DNA of 64,000 nucleotides from Opisthorchis felineus (Eukaryota; Platyhelminthes; Trematoda; Opisthorchiida; Opisthorchiidae), in NCBI GenBank assembly GCA_004794785.1, contig SJOL01008757.1, positions 477,750 through 541,749 on the forward strand, in the 5' to 3' direction. Below the pieces are notes generated by a model. The model saw nothing but the letters and a program-made list of their open reading frames with translations, had not been told where the DNA came from and did not search any database. The position numbers and the translations under genes are program-made. Positions 14,201-26,530 of this stretch are shown in pieces (the stretch's first letter is position 1; each line of letters starts with the position of its first letter).

Positions 14201-15313
14201 TGCTGAATCGTTTACAAGGAACGTGGTGCAAAACACATTCTGGGTCACTGTGAACATGTTTGCATCAACACAGTGAGGGCCCTTTACTTATTCACGCGAG
14301 TCTGGCAAGACCATACCTCTTACTAGTGATCAATATTTTTGTCCTCCATCTAAGAAACACTCAATCACCATCCCCTTGAGGGTAAACAGCGCGATGATTG
14401 CAGCAAAATCGATTCTTTCAAAAATTAGCGAGTTCGAACACCAGAGATCGAATGAAGTATACCAATTCGATAACTCTTTGTCTGTTACAAATATATATTT
14501 ATATGACATAACAAAACCGACAAGGTAGAAGGAAATCTCAGTGGAATCAAAGTATCCTGGTCAAGGTCAGTTCAAGGTTTGTTAAAATCTAGCCAAAAAT
14601 CGATTCGCTTGTACAAAGTTGCGGTATGTCGTTGTATTTACTACCCAGTCCACTTCTTTTGAAAGATGTCTTAGGGCGTAAACTTACTCACGTCGTATCA
14701 CTTTTAGTGCACGTAAACCGAAACAGAGAAACGAATGAAGTTTCAGTAAGTTCAAAGGCGCTCAGATATATACAAATTATCTGTAGACATCACAAGTTAA
14801 TAAACCGATTTTTTATGTTTACGTTTAAAGAATAAAAGCGATTTTGTTAGCGAGCTGGTCAGCTCGATAGTTCTTCATTAGTCTGGAAATGCTCAGCAAT
14901 ATCTGAGCGTAAACAGACCACAAACGATCCAAACCGGGAGCTTATGAGGATCAGGAGGAGAGTTACCAGCGCTTTTTGGCCTTAGTGAAGAGTAATTGGT
15001 ATGTAAACAACTCAGATTAGCGCAGCCTTTCATGTGACTATGAAACGGCTTTGAAAGGTTACCACGTAATTTTACTGACTAAACAAAAACTCTATGGTTA
15101 AATTACCTCATTTTGCAAAATAATTTCCCCTAAAGGGCCAAAACAATCGAACTGTTCCACTTTGTTGGCTAAATGCTAGTGTAAAACACGCATTAAGGAA
15201 AGTTTCAAGGCCTGACGTTTTCCCTAAATAGGTTAAAATGGATCAAGATGAAAATTCAGCGGACGTCAGTTCATGGAAATATGTCAGAATATCGGAACCT
15301 TGTGTGTGTTTAG
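2293..15313. other. Long stretch without recognisable genes
   Basis: Thirteen kilobases with only short open frames, most mirrored by equally open frames on the other strand. The longest (8868-9326 minus, 152 codons) matches nothing I know. A CCTTA microsatellite lies at 2429-2446. The stretch at 11.7-12.24 kb is open in several frames but shows no domain. Probably intronic or intergenic. Confidence 0.45.
2429..2446. repeat. Short CCTTA microsatellite
   Basis: Three to four tandem CCTTA units in an otherwise unique context. Confidence 0.6.
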
Positions 15314-15616
15314 TGGTATTGGGTCGGGTAACTGCTCATATGTTCGCCGAGCTTGGCAATTCACTTGCACCCGCTTCATCATTCAAAAATTATCATCCTC
15401 GGGCACCCAACCCTCCAATGATGATGTCTGCCAGACTGGTGATGAAACGTTTTCAACCTACTTTATCAAGTTCTGTAAACAGACAAACGGCGACCTGGTC
15501 AAAGTTTTTGTGGAACCACCAGGAACGTGGCGACGTATCTTAGGGTCTTTCCGGCAGCTATCGTTCCGCTGGCCGCAGAGTGATGAAGGAAAGAATTTGA
15601 ACCTGTTAGTGGAATG
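15314..15616 (+). CDS. Possible internal exon of an unknown gene
   Basis: A candidate coding exon, not recognised. A pyrimidine-rich acceptor (TTGTGTGTGTTTAG) ends at 15313, and a strong donor (GTAAGC) starts at 15617. The frame between them is open across all 303 bases. It begins at the third base of a codon and ends at the second, so the exon has the same phase on both sides, as modular exons often do. The translation (about 100 residues) includes GIGSGNCSYVRRAWQFTC and later KVFVEPPGTWRRI; it has four cysteines and mixed polar composition, more protein-like than most open frames nearby. A second overlapping frame begins at an ATG at 15238 just after another acceptor-like site (AG at 15230-15231) and stops at 15543, so the frame choice is uncertain. 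No partner exon was identified on either side. Confidence 0.3.
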
Positions 15617-18600
15617 GTAAGCACGTTAGTTCGGACGGTTTGATGACGCCGTGAAGCGCCAAGGAATAAAACATTTTAGTTAGGCCAGAAGAAACCAGTG
15701 TATTGAAAAGGCATCAAAGTTTACATATGAAAAATTTCATAATTCCTCCTCCGAAAAGAAACAACTCTCCGCCTTTCAAGACTGTGCATTTTTTAGGTTT
15801 CTTCTGTCTACACATGAGCGACGTGTAATCAAACCACGAGAGAGTTATATCAGCGTGCCCACCGATATTCTAACACAAAGTGGTTTCAGCGTTTGTTCAG
15901 CGGCGTGACGAAACCAGTTCTTCGCTAGTTTCGCTTCTTCGTGCAATGTTCAGTCGGCCCCGAATAACGTGATACCTATCATCCTTTGGTGACAGAAAGA
16001 GCCATAGTTGCGGATACAGAAAAAGACTAATTGTCTCGTTTGCTTCTGCCTGATCAGCAGCATCTCCTGGTTCCCGAATAAAGGTAGATAGTACTTAAGC
16101 GCATATGCAGACAGCAGCAGAAACCGCAGTCCCTGTTAATGTATTCGGACTGGTCCACTTGCACATGACATGCTTTCAACAAAACGACCAATGTCATTGT
16201 CGTAGATAACACCGTTTTTATGTCGGTTCTGTTGACAACCCGCAGAGTGTAATCGATGGAATGCGACTAAAAATGAACAAGCTACTATGTCGGATCACGA
16301 TTCGAAATCTATGCAAATTATGTTTATAGCAAGGTAACTGCAAATGAGCTTAGCATGTATATCGTAAGAGCCATGATCATGACTGCCTTGGTTGACGATA
16401 ATCAAAACCCGTTTAGCTGTGGAGTCGGAATCGGATCAGCTGTGATTTGAAAGTCCCTTAACATTGAAATATGTTCCAGGAAAACCGTGGCACAGATAAC
16501 TGGACTTGTGATTCTCTTGAGGAAAACTGGTTTCACGTAGCATGTGTAGAATAGTGAGTACAATGTGTCTCATTAACTTAAACGGGTAGATGGGGAGTCG
16601 TTTGTACAAAAAATAGGGTGGTGGGGAGAAAAATAATGCCGCAATCCTGAAGCTAGTGTGAAACGTCGCTAAAGAACCGAGCGAATGGAAGACCGATGTT
16701 GATTGGTCCTTTCAAGCATGCTTCATCGGCATGGTCTTTCTCCGAAGAACCCACCTCATCCAAGGGTAGCTTCAATAAGCTGATTTCTCCATACACAGGG
16801 AAGTTTATCAACCGTCCTCAAAATTCATTCAGAAGTACAAACCAACAGCGTACTTTATCTTTAGTGTATCCACTGCATCTCCTGACTCCAGTTCCTGCCA
16901 ACTTCGCAGCAAGAGGTAGCACCGAACACGGGTTTCATCAATAACCGGGATGATAAATGATGCATGTTTGACTACATGCTCCAGTCACCTGGCAACTAGA
17001 GCAGTTAGTATACCTTTCAGCTAGTCCAGTTGTATATCCAGTCATGTTTTCATGTGCAATATCATTTGATGATCACAATTTCGAGTTGCCAACAGACCAG
17101 GCGTGCAAGCCAAACTGATAGTAGGTCATACAAACTTCGGTTATCGCAACAGTCAACTTCTGTGGTTTGTGTGAGGGTGAGTGCGTCTTTCGAATTTACG
17201 TAGAAACATATTCGTTAGGTTAGTAGTCTCTTTAGAAGGAAAAAACTACAACAGTACGCACAGCACCATACAATAATGTTTCTTTAGGAACGCGGAATAA
17301 CAACTTCACACTCAATCCGAATATTGCGAAAGGGCTGATAAGTTACCCGTGATATGCACTGCTTTCTATGTGTAGGCAAGCGTGGGCGAATAGCACAACA
17401 CAGCACAAATCTTCTGCCGTATGGTACTCACACATGCTAAACTGCATGTAATGGACTGTAATGTCTTGTGACGTGGATCGTAGAGGTACACCAGCAGTTG
17501 TGTAGCAGTACGCGTGATGTAAATTATAGGAACAACCATAAGTTTACTGTTACTGAATAACAACCATGAATGCTGGTTCTATACTAGCCTAGGAAAGCGG
17601 ACTCGACGAACTCCTCTAGTTCCAGTTTATTCATTAATTAGAAGCAGTTGATAGTATTCCATAGTCTAATACACTCAGTCCTTTAATTAGTTTATTAGCG
17701 AATAAGTGCTTAGTCAAGTGAGCAGAGTCAACAAACTGGGTAGGTAAGCAACTGAGTAGATGCACAGCTAAGTGACTCAACTTAATAGACTCTTTGTAAT
17801 TTATGTACTTATTTAATTAGTTAGTGAGTTAGCTTCTACCTTATGGTTAGTTGATTAGATAGATAGACTGAATTTTCTCCACCAATTCTTTTCAGAGAGT
17901 GGACTTAATCGCCAACACTTTTAGGAATGGTTGAAGAAATAAATTGTGGTCCTGATAACAGACCATTTCCTTCCTGCTCCTGTTTAGCCTACACAAACTG
18001 CATGTGAACACATCATCATGAGGGGTTCCAATTGCAGCCTTTTGTCGGTCGCCACCTTCAATTTTTCATTCTCTGCCTGTTTCCTAGCACCGCAACCAGT
18101 AGAGTTAGAGTTTCGACTTCCACCCTTTTCCCGGTGCTTTTGTCCTAAGCAGAGATGTATCCTGTCCTTTGAGACGATCCACTGGTTCGAAAAGTTTTGT
18201 GGCTGCTCCGTTACATGCAAACATATTGATGCTTAGTACGACAATACGATGGGTGAAGACCTCTGTTGTGACAAACGAACCACCTGCAATCATGACAGTT
18301 GGTTCCAACAACGTATGCGCAGTTTTACAATACCCGCCTATTTATCAATCTCTCTTAACCACATGTAATCCACAATAAAGTATTCAGTGAGTTCTACAGC
18401 ATCTTGGAGCCAGTCACAGACAAACAGATGAACCGTACCATTCCAAAGTACTCAGAGCATCCTTATTCGAGAAGCAGCGTCTCTAACCTTGTTGACCAAC
18501 TTTGAGTGAACTGATCTTCGCAACCTTAGACGTCGGAACATCATAGCACTGCTTTGATTTGAACAAAGTAGGAGAAATCAACGACCAATCTTACATCAGC

Positions 18601-19046
18601 AAAGTGAACTCATTAATAATGTGACCAAACATAATTCCAAAGAAAAATTGCATTTGTGCGGGCCAACAAACGATACACCAGTTTTCACTCATAGTGGCAG
18701 TTCTTTCAGTCACTGCACAATATTTTCTACAAACTGAGCCGCATTATCATTGCTAATTCAAAACATAACTTCCACACTTGGCGCTACATAGATGCCATTC
18801 AGGCAGTGGTTCTTTTGGTGCTAACTGCGCCATGTCTTAATTTATCGCACCGTAAAATAGTGAAAACCTTGATTAAAATTTGACATCTTGATACTTTTGG
18901 CAGCCAGAAACATGAAGAGACAACCTGTGCATGATGAGTGGAATGAAATATCTAAACCTTAAACCATGAAGCCACCTAAACTTTAGTGACCAGACCTAAT
19001 ATAGTAATCATGAAGGGGTATACAACAGCCCTCTCTATCTTGTCAG
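15617..19046. other. Non-genic stretch with worn tetranucleotide DNA
   Basis: No recognisable gene. The part at about 17600-17880 is described separately. Open frames near 18000-18380 occur on both strands without a known domain. Confidence 0.45.
17610..17880. repeat. Decayed tetranucleotide (TTAG/AGTN) array
   Basis: A stretch dominated by imperfect four-base units such as TTAG, AGTA, AGTG and AGAT, for example AATTAGTTAGTGAGTTAG near 17812 and GATAGATAGA near 17857. It reads like an old tetranucleotide satellite heavily altered by substitution. No coding potential was seen. Confidence 0.5.
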
Positions 19047-19175
19047 AACACACTACCAATAAAGCTCCTGGAAACCCTATGATAGCTCTTTACTGATTTC
19101 ACTCCTCTTGAGGCCCATCAAGTAAGCGTATTTGTCAAGTTTTCGTCAACTTGGTGTTCTAGTTTAACAAAACAT
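19047..19175 (-). repeat. Decayed copy of the hammerhead-bearing repeat
   Basis: The + strand reads GAACACACTACC, then CTCCTGGAAACCC, then an antisense hammerhead-like block, then TTTCGTCAACTTGGTGTTCT. These blocks occur in the same order as in the copies at 51.5 and 62.7 kb. The minus strand (about 19135 to 19090) reads TTGATGG, a CCTC/GAGG hairpin, then GAAATCAGTA. The GAAA box survives, but the CUGAUGA box is altered and the palindromic ACCGGU has become AUCAGU, so ribozyme activity is not expected. Confidence 0.6.
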
Positions 19176-22100
19176 TTACGCAGTTGGTGAAGTACACTTG
19201 TTTGAACGTGTGTTCCTTCAGGAAAATGTCCCGAATATCGTACCAAATGAACTACAAGACGGTCTTTGTGCTTCTCAATCAGTTAAAGAATATCACAACC
19301 GACAGCCACAGCAGGGATTCCCCCGAGTCTCCTGTTGGCACCAGCTATATTTGACAACCAGTGTATTTGGCTAATTGCCTCTATCGTTTTAGTGCGATTG
19401 AAAGCCGCAGTACGGAAGTAGCCATTGACTAACCGTCATCTGAGTTTTGCGAGTAGTCAGCCAAAGACACGAAAATTATCTCCACTCGAGTCAAACGTCA
19501 AATATGTAAACTTGCTGTAATGAACGGTTTGTTTCCAGACCTTTATTCTCGTTTTGATCAGGTTGATTTTTCCGGACATCAATAGAGACAACATATACTG
19601 AGCCGTCATCTTAAAGCAGAGGAAGAATTACACTACTCGTATCCTGCCAACCAACTTACTTTTACACTTGCACAGCTTTTCCCAAACTAAATAAAACCCT
19701 ACTAACTATAGTAATGGTTGTACAACACAGTCAACAGACGACAATAGCTAAGTCATGTGGATAGAACATGTCATTGCTCAACTGCAATGAACATACCGAT
19801 CCGCCCTTCCCTTGTGTGCACAGTCAAGTGACATTGCGGTTGATGAGATTCAACTTGGAAAAGAAAGCAGTGCACTTGGTTCTTCCTGATTTGATTAACT
19901 TACTGAATTTTTTAAGAGTTCTGTGTGCCACCAGCTGCGATAGCATAACTGAATTGATAAAGATCGCTACGTGGTGTCAGCGGAAAGATACACTTCCGGG
20001 AGTAGTGCCAAATTGCCGAGGCGAACTTCCGATTTCATGATTGTTAAATCTACATTAAATACACACTTTGTTCAAAAATTCCGCTACCAACCGCGAAATA
20101 TATATATATATATAATGAGAAAATGGTCCAATTAATTTAACTGTAATAATATAAACAATGTGATTCCAAAGTTTAGTGTTCAGATTACGTTGGCCCTGTT
20201 ACTCCATTATATCATGTATCGAGTGTATGCAGAACGACGGCCTGGGCATGCAAGTGCCACGATTCAGGTCAGTACGAGAATTTTCAAAACAAATGATCTT
20301 GGCGACAACAGCGTTGGTGAATGCATATCACCTCAGAAACAACATGAGGCGTGACTGTCAACGGCACGTCACACTTATACAAACCGAGAAAAAGGATGCC
20401 TCTTAATCTGTGTTGCATAGTCGGGTTTTCCCATATAACGCAAGGACGAACTCAACTCAACTCAATACCTGAATCAACGTGCCCATTAGTGATGCCTACT
20501 TCATCGCACGTGTACATTCAACGATATCGATTTATCCAAGGGCGACATTCTCTTTCATAGACTGATAGCTTAAGTGTAGATGTTCCATAAATACGAGGTC
20601 GAAGCGTAATGGCTTTATCCCGAGAGACCCCTAGATTTTCTTAGTCCTTATGCATTCCTTGTCATACACCACTGCAATGATTCAACACGACAGTTGTTTC
20701 TCAACCGGTATCTCCTGGAACTTCTTATATTTTCAACTATTATCATCGTGAGATAACCCTTGTACTTCGATGCCAGCAATTCGTTACGAAGCGACAAAAT
20801 GAATTCGACCTCCAAGGTGATCATTCTGCATCGTACTTAGTTATTTACTCAGCTACTTAATTCAGCGACTAGTCATTGGACACAGATACACTACATTGCT
20901 TCTGTTGTGAATTCGAAGAAAATCCATTTTCCTCCTAATATCACTAGATGAGTTCAAGTAGTTCAAGTAAAAAACGCTGATATGCTAGTTAGTATCTAGC
21001 TGGCGAGAAGATTTGTCACTACCCATGACCCATAGTATTAACAGTGAGGAACGAGTATATACGTTTCCAGGACTCAAATAAGGAAGGTGGATTTGACGAC
21101 CATCCTAGGGATGAAGCCAACCACTGCAAGTGAGCCCTTTGAGTTGGGATAAAAAAGCGAGTCAAACTCTTGGTAGCTTTGCCAATTACAAACTTGTGTA
21201 ATGGTTGTCCCCACCAGCAACTGAAATGTTCATATAGATGCCATGTCTTCAGAATACGATCGAATACCATCGGGTGCAACGAACCATGGCATAAAATACC
21301 AACCTAATGTTAAAAGCAACGAGTGTGTACAAGATAGGAATTCAAAGCAGCGGGTGAAAGTGTTGCCTTGAAATGTTATGCGTGGAAAGACATTCACGCT
21401 ATTTGACTCAGCCATCGTTCCTTTCTCTCAAAATCACTAGCTCCTTTTCTAGTGGCCCTTACACTAGAATGGATCACCCAGAGGGAATTCCAGAATGGTT
21501 GCTAATGATTATTTCAGCCATGGGTTTTAATCACCTTATTAGAATCTATCACCTGAAATCAATTAGCGAACATCAAGGCTGCTTATTACCCTCAGACCTA
21601 TTTCAATTTTTCCGTACATTCGAAAAAGTGATTAAATGGCAGTTTTAGCCCATCTCGTACATTCTGTCTCAGGTAACAATTTGTGGCGGTTTCTTCAATG
21701 GGTTACAATAGTGGAGTAGTATCATTGATTGCGGACTTGCTTTTGGATGCCTCAGTTTAATCGTCTTAGAACTGGCTTTCGGCTCCCACTTGAACATGCT
21801 GCCCATGCAAGACGGCTTGTCATTTGAAAAAGTAAGAAGATAAACTTGTTTGCCATCAGCTGTCAACCTGTTGAAGAAAGATCTAGAACCGTAACTGCGT
21901 AAAGTTACACTGCATTACTGGCAGATTCAGGATAAATGACAATTACGGGTTTGTTTGTTTTTTGCTGGGAAAACTTCATCAACGGTTATCTTGGTCAGTG
22001 GACTTCTGATATAGTCAAGCTACAACAAGGGGAGTCGTGCTTCTTTAGGATCCGCTCATTTATCACTAATCTGTTTCATCCAAGGCGAGAGAAGTATGGA

Positions 22101-24710
22101 ATGCAAACAGACAGAGGGCATATGGTCCAGTTCATTTCCTGGTGGCCAAACTTGATCGGAAAACGTCGTATGAATTCCCATGGTTTCATTCGCTCGCCCA
22201 TCCGTAGAAATTCACGCAGTAGGGAACTGATTCTAGCGTGTAGACGATACAACGACGCTAATGACACGTAATTTGTATTCCAACAACTACCTGACAAAAA
22301 GTCACCTAAGAATTGACATTTGTATTTAGCTTCGTAGTGTATTGGGCTTGACACGGACTAGGTATGTCATGCTTTTTTAAGCCACTGTGATTACACAGCT
22401 TTTACCTTGTCAGCCAAGTAAGTAGGCTGGTACCAGCAGACGCACAGTCACCGTACGTTGCATCAAGTGAAACGCCCTTAATTCACAACCCCAAATGTGT
22501 GGGGGCTTTCACATACTCTGGCTGTGTATTTTTTGTTGTTCTCAACAGTTTCATTTATATTACAAACGAGGAACATGACAGTTTCACAATGAAGCATTGT
22601 GGTGCAATGGTTTGACGTTACTAAGAGATTTCCCTCCGAAAGACCACAAAATAATTTTGCAGATTAATTTGACTTTTGGTCTTCTGACGTTTTGGTGGTT
22701 TGATGCTTTGTTACGTCACTGACGGCCTTCAGTTTATCAAACTGAACTGTTGGGTTCTCTCTTAACTGACGTTGAGCGAGCTAAGTCCATGTCAAATGCA
22801 ATATACTCAACTCAGCATGCGCGCAAAGTTTGAGGCCTGAACAGTAGGCAACTACAAGAAAGTAATCAAAGTATCGAATGACAGGACACAAACAGTGTGT
22901 TGATGCAACAACTTTCGCGGTAAAAGTCTGTTGCCAAGCGGAGATCATGTGGTGAATGTTAACCATGTTAACAACCGCATAATACTATTTTCGACCGTTG
23001 ACGTTCTCAAGAATCAGTTCATTGCGTCGGCGGATTTACTCACCATTTTGTGTGGGTCTACAACGAAAACACGTGAACTTAATACGATAGCTACGGTGCA
23101 CGAGATGTTGCGAATTAAGCCCGAATAAGTTGTTTGTGCCCAGGTTTTCTTCATTCATTTTGCTGTAACTGTCTATTACTTTACTCAGTGAACTCTGCTG
23201 CTTTTTGCTCATTTAGTTTTTGACCAGTAGGAGGTTGCCTGGTTTCGCCGGATTACTGGGTGGGTTTGGCAATATTCAGCAGATTTAATCTTCTAACGTT
23301 GTTCGAAAGTGTAATGCTGACGAAATTTATGCCTACCAGCAGTCTGAAGACAAAAATCAGTTTGATCACAGAAAGTCGTGTTCTTAGCATAAATAAAAAT
23401 AAACGAACTCACAGGTTTCGTCCATAGATATTCACTTTGTCCCAATGACTCAATGAGATCACCTCCGATTTACTGCTTTTGAAATCGTCACCATTCCCCG
23501 GGATATAGAACCACCAGGTTCCACCGATGAGCTTGGTTTCCTACCGTACTGTAACAAAATGTCACTACCAATACTACTCAGGTTTGCGTTGACTGTTGGT
23601 AAGTAGTGTAAAGGCGAGATTCTAGATTGCTGGTTCATTATTTGTCATCGGGATTAAGGTCGTCAACTTGAAACAGAGAAATGATGGACTTGTATTCCAA
23701 AGTTTGTGAAGCCATCAAACTTACTGTTTATGAGTTATTGGGTAATTAACATGAGACGTTCTGTTTCCTGCCTTTTGCCCACATTCAAGTTGTAAAAGTT
23801 TTGGATTTGAAATAAATACACCGCCAACAGCAGAGGATAGTGAGCACCAAATATAACCCAGTCAAAAGATGGGCTTTCTTCAAATATTCGAGAATACCCA
23901 AGTTAGTGTATTAAATTACATCTCCGAAAATTACAAGCAGGTTCCACCGTCTAACAAACGGTCCCATGCCGTTTGATCGATATTTTCGTACACAATGTAA
24001 GTTTGCTGTATAGCGTGATAAATCTCCTACACTAAAAAGAGGGAAATTTCTGAAAAGGTATTCGCTATTTTGTTGGTGAAATAAGGTTTGATTCTGGCAT
24101 AAAGTGTCCCTCTTTTCAACTATTTAGTTTAGTCTGAATGAGACTTTTATGTCCGGAAGAACACGTGACAGTCTTCGGCCAGTACGTTCCTGAAGATTAA
24201 GTTGGTAGTTGATAACCGTATGGTTTCCACTTCGGCTAGTTGGTCATAATTAACAGGCATCATAATTTACTGTATTAGCAAAGTTGACGGTCCGAGAATC
24301 CATAGATGGAAAACACAATACAGGAGATAGTCTAAATGGGAAGTTGCTACATCTATTTTTGGACAACTGGTACGATTTTTTATGTCGAGAGCTTAACCAT
24401 CTCCACGTTTTTGATGAAACAGTAGAAGTTCGGTTATGTAAGGTGGATGACTCAAATAGACTTTGCTGTTTTTCTCCTTTGCCTTTCAAATGAAAGTCCA
24501 GCTAGCAGACTGTCGAAGGAAACTACTGTCTCTCTATTACGCCCGACCCATACGGAACGTGCCTCTGTACTGGAATGCTACTTAAAAGTTTCTAGCAGAA
24601 TATGATGTGAATACATTGTCCTAAATTCTGTATCCCTCGCCACAACGATAGTCGCCTTAGTATCTAGACAAAATTTGAAAGTCCCCATGATCAACTCCGA
24701 CACCTATCCC
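19176..24710. other. Non-genic stretch
   Basis: Many short open frames, none recognisable. An AT microsatellite lies at 20098-20114. Frames at 20160-20560 overlap in three phases with no known domain. Likely intron or intergenic DNA. Confidence 0.45.
20098..20114. repeat. AT dinucleotide microsatellite
   Basis: Alternating A and T for about 17 bases. Confidence 0.8.
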
Positions 24711-24814
24711 CAATTAGTCCAACCAACCTAGAACATTTCAAGTCAGACTTGGTAAATTGCTGTTATCAATGCACCCATTATAAAGTCAGACGTCAATACT
24801 TGGTAACAAAAAAA

Positions 24815-25102
24815 AATTCATGGATTCATTGAGAGAGCTACGTGCTCGCGACGACCTCATCATCAGCCGCCCCGAAAAGGGACCGGAATAATCGTGATGA
24901 ACAAACCTGATTATATACGAAAAATGAAGGACATTTTGGCTGACAAAACCAAGTTCAGACAGCCATTGACAAAGATAAAATGCTCATAATAGAGCAACAA
25001 CTGGTGACATGCCTGAAACGCCTTAAGGCAAACGGTTTGACCTCTAAGACAACCTACGAGAAAGTCAAACCCACAGGGTCAACAACGCCTCACCTATAAG
25101 GC
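24815..25102 (+). pseudogene. PLE N-terminal region before the RT core, frameshifted
   Basis: The translation, pieced over two frames, gives SLRELRARDDLIISRPEKG, then IIVMNKPDYIRKMKDIL and DKTKF, and finally TPHLY before a stop. This matches the conserved block that precedes the palm in PLE reverse transcriptases (L...DIVI.RPDKG...V.M....Y..KM). Single-base frame changes lie near 24881 and 24962, and there is an in-frame TAA at 25097-25099. An upstream piece from about 24721 (NLEHFKSDLVNC) may extend it further, with lower confidence. Confidence 0.7.
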
Positions 25103-26017
25103 TTGCCAGAAATCAACAACCCCAACTGCCCTCTGAGACCGACCCTAGACATGCACAACTCGCCCTACCACCAAATCGCACAATGGCTCGTCAAAATGCT
25201 TGAGCCAATACGACGACAAATGTGTCAATACAGCTTGCGAGATAAATTTCAATTCGTGGACTCAATAAAGGACCTGGAACTGAAGGATTCGTTCATGTGT
25301 TCATTGAACGTGACTTCACTGTTCACTAACGTCCCCTTAACTGAAACGGTTAACTACCTATGTAACTACATAGAAGCAAACAACTTTCAGTTGCCAATTC
25401 CAGTCAACGAATTGCGAGAACTCCTACTGCGATGCACATTGAATGTGCAATTACTGTTCAATGGCATGCTCTACCGTCAAATTGATGGCGTTGCCATGGG
25501 CTCACCACTGGGCCCAATGCTAGCCGACATTTTCATGAGTAAACTTGAAAATGGTCCCTTAAAAGCTAGCATAGAGAACATGCAACACTACTGCCGATAT
25601 GTAGACGACATCTTCGCTGTTGTTAACAATAAAGCCGAGTTAGAATTGCTCCAACAACAGTTCAATAAGGTCCACACCGCCATCCAATTCACCTCGGAAG
25701 GAGAAATCGATAACTTCTTCCACTTCCTAGATGTTGGCCTTGAACGACGTCACGATGGTACACTGAAACGATCGGTGTACCGAAAACCTACTTGGTCCGG
25801 GGAATACATCAACTTTAGTAGCTTCGTGCCACTGAAGCAGAAACGGAACCTGATACATAGCCTAACTAACTTAGCGAAGAAAATATGCTCCGATGACGTG
25901 CTAGAACAAGAAAGGCTGACTCTCACCAACGTCCTGAGAGACAACGGGTTCCCCGACAATTTCATTATAAACCATCTGAACAGTGGAGAAGCAAACACCA
26001 TCAGCGCCACAGCTTGA
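25103..26017 (+). CDS. Penelope-like reverse transcriptase domain
   Basis: About 304 sense codons of an RT that would prime reverse transcription at a nicked target. Motifs in order: LRPTLDMHNSPYHQIAQWL near residue 10-30, the SLNVTSLFTNVPL block (motif A region; the usual catalytic Asp is replaced by Asn, SLDV to SLNV) near 68-80, QIDGVAMGSPLGPMLADIFM near 125-145 (motif B), YVDDIF near 166-171 (the catalytic YxDD, at 25598-25615), and FLDVGLERRHDGTL near 207-220, followed by the YRKPTWSGEYINF block. This order and wording are specific to PLEs rather than LINEs or LTR elements. There is no ATG: the frame is open from a TTG because an upstream stop has broken it. It ends in a TGA after ISATA, where homologues run on into the endonuclease. 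The missing motif A Asp suggests the copy is inactive even apart from the breaks. Confidence 0.9.
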   Translation: MPEINNPNCPLRPTLDMHNSPYHQIAQWLVKMLEPIRRQMCQYSLRDKFQFVDSIKDLELKDSFMCSLNVTSLFTNVPLTETVNYLCNYIEANNFQLPIPVNELRELLLRCTLNVQLLFNGMLYRQIDGVAMGSPLGPMLADIFMSKLENGPLKASIENMQHYCRYVDDIFAVVNNKAELELLQQQFNKVHTAIQFTSEGEIDNFFHFLDVGLERRHDGTLKRSVYRKPTWSGEYINFSSFVPLKQKRNLIHSLTNLAKKICSDDVLEQERLTLTNVLRDNGFPDNFIINHLNSGEANTISATA

Positions 26018-26530
26018 AGAAAACCCGTTTACATTAGCCTCCCGTTTAAGGGAGATATACCGGCCGATCTACTGAACAGAAAACTTTCTACCAGCTTGAA
26101 CAAAGTTTTCCCGGCCGTAACACTCCGAACCTGGTTCACAAGCAATCATCTGTGCTCCTTTAATCTCAAAGATAGAGTGCCTGTCCACACCCAAAACATG
26201 TTAGTGTACTCATTCTCTTGCTGCTGTGCAGCGGAATACATCGGACGCACGACGAGGCAACTCAGTCAAAGAATGAAGGAACACAATCCAGCATGGCTAG
26301 CTTCTGGAACTAGGAGGATGATAACCACAACACCTAGCAGACACGGCACACAAAGTGATACCCAGCCAAAGCTTCCGCATTGTTTACAAGGCGCCAGCTA
26401 ATCAACCCAGATCAGTACAGCAACGCACAATCGTGGTGGCTGCAGCTATCGCCATACGACATCGCGACCCAATCCTTTGTCGGCAAAAACGCTTTGTTCG
26501 TGTGTTGTACTTGCCATGGTCCAACTCACC
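26018..26530 (+). pseudogene. PLE GIY-YIG endonuclease and C-terminus, disrupted
   Basis: It continues in the same frame as the RT after the TGA. The reading VYSFSCCCAAEYIGRTTRQL, then RMKEHNPAWL, matches the GIY-YIG nuclease core of PLEs (first motif degenerate as VYSF, second YIG intact, then the conserved Arg and a basic helix). This domain nicks the target DNA. A frameshift near 26320 moves the rest to another frame, where HLADTGHKVIPSQSFRIVYK and later IAIRHRDPILCRQK and LYLPW match the usual PLE C-terminus (HL..TGH, then an AE..AI+..P.LC.QK-like end). Downstream sequence is proline-rich and not recognised. Confidence 0.8.

Larger units (their letters stand above)
24711..26530 (+). mobile_element. 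Penelope-like retrotransposon, broken coding region
   Basis: Body of a Penelope-like element (PLE), a retroelement that uses a telomerase-related reverse transcriptase plus a GIY-YIG nuclease. The visible order is: a worn N-terminal part (about 24721-25100), an intact reverse transcriptase frame (25103-26014), a linker, a GIY-YIG endonuclease (about 26190-26310), and a C-terminal tail (about 26340-26525). Breaks: a frameshift near 24881 and another near 24962, a stop at 25097-25099 where the family has a tyrosine, a TGA at 26015-26017, and a frameshift near 26320. The frame is otherwise well kept, so the insertion is moderately old. Terminal repeats typical of PLEs were not identified, so the true element ends are unknown. 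Confidence 0.85.

Noticed and set aside
24841..24875. CTCATCATCAG resembling an antisense hammerhead box
   Set aside because: It lies in the conserved PLE coding block (DLIISRP) and is explained by the protein.
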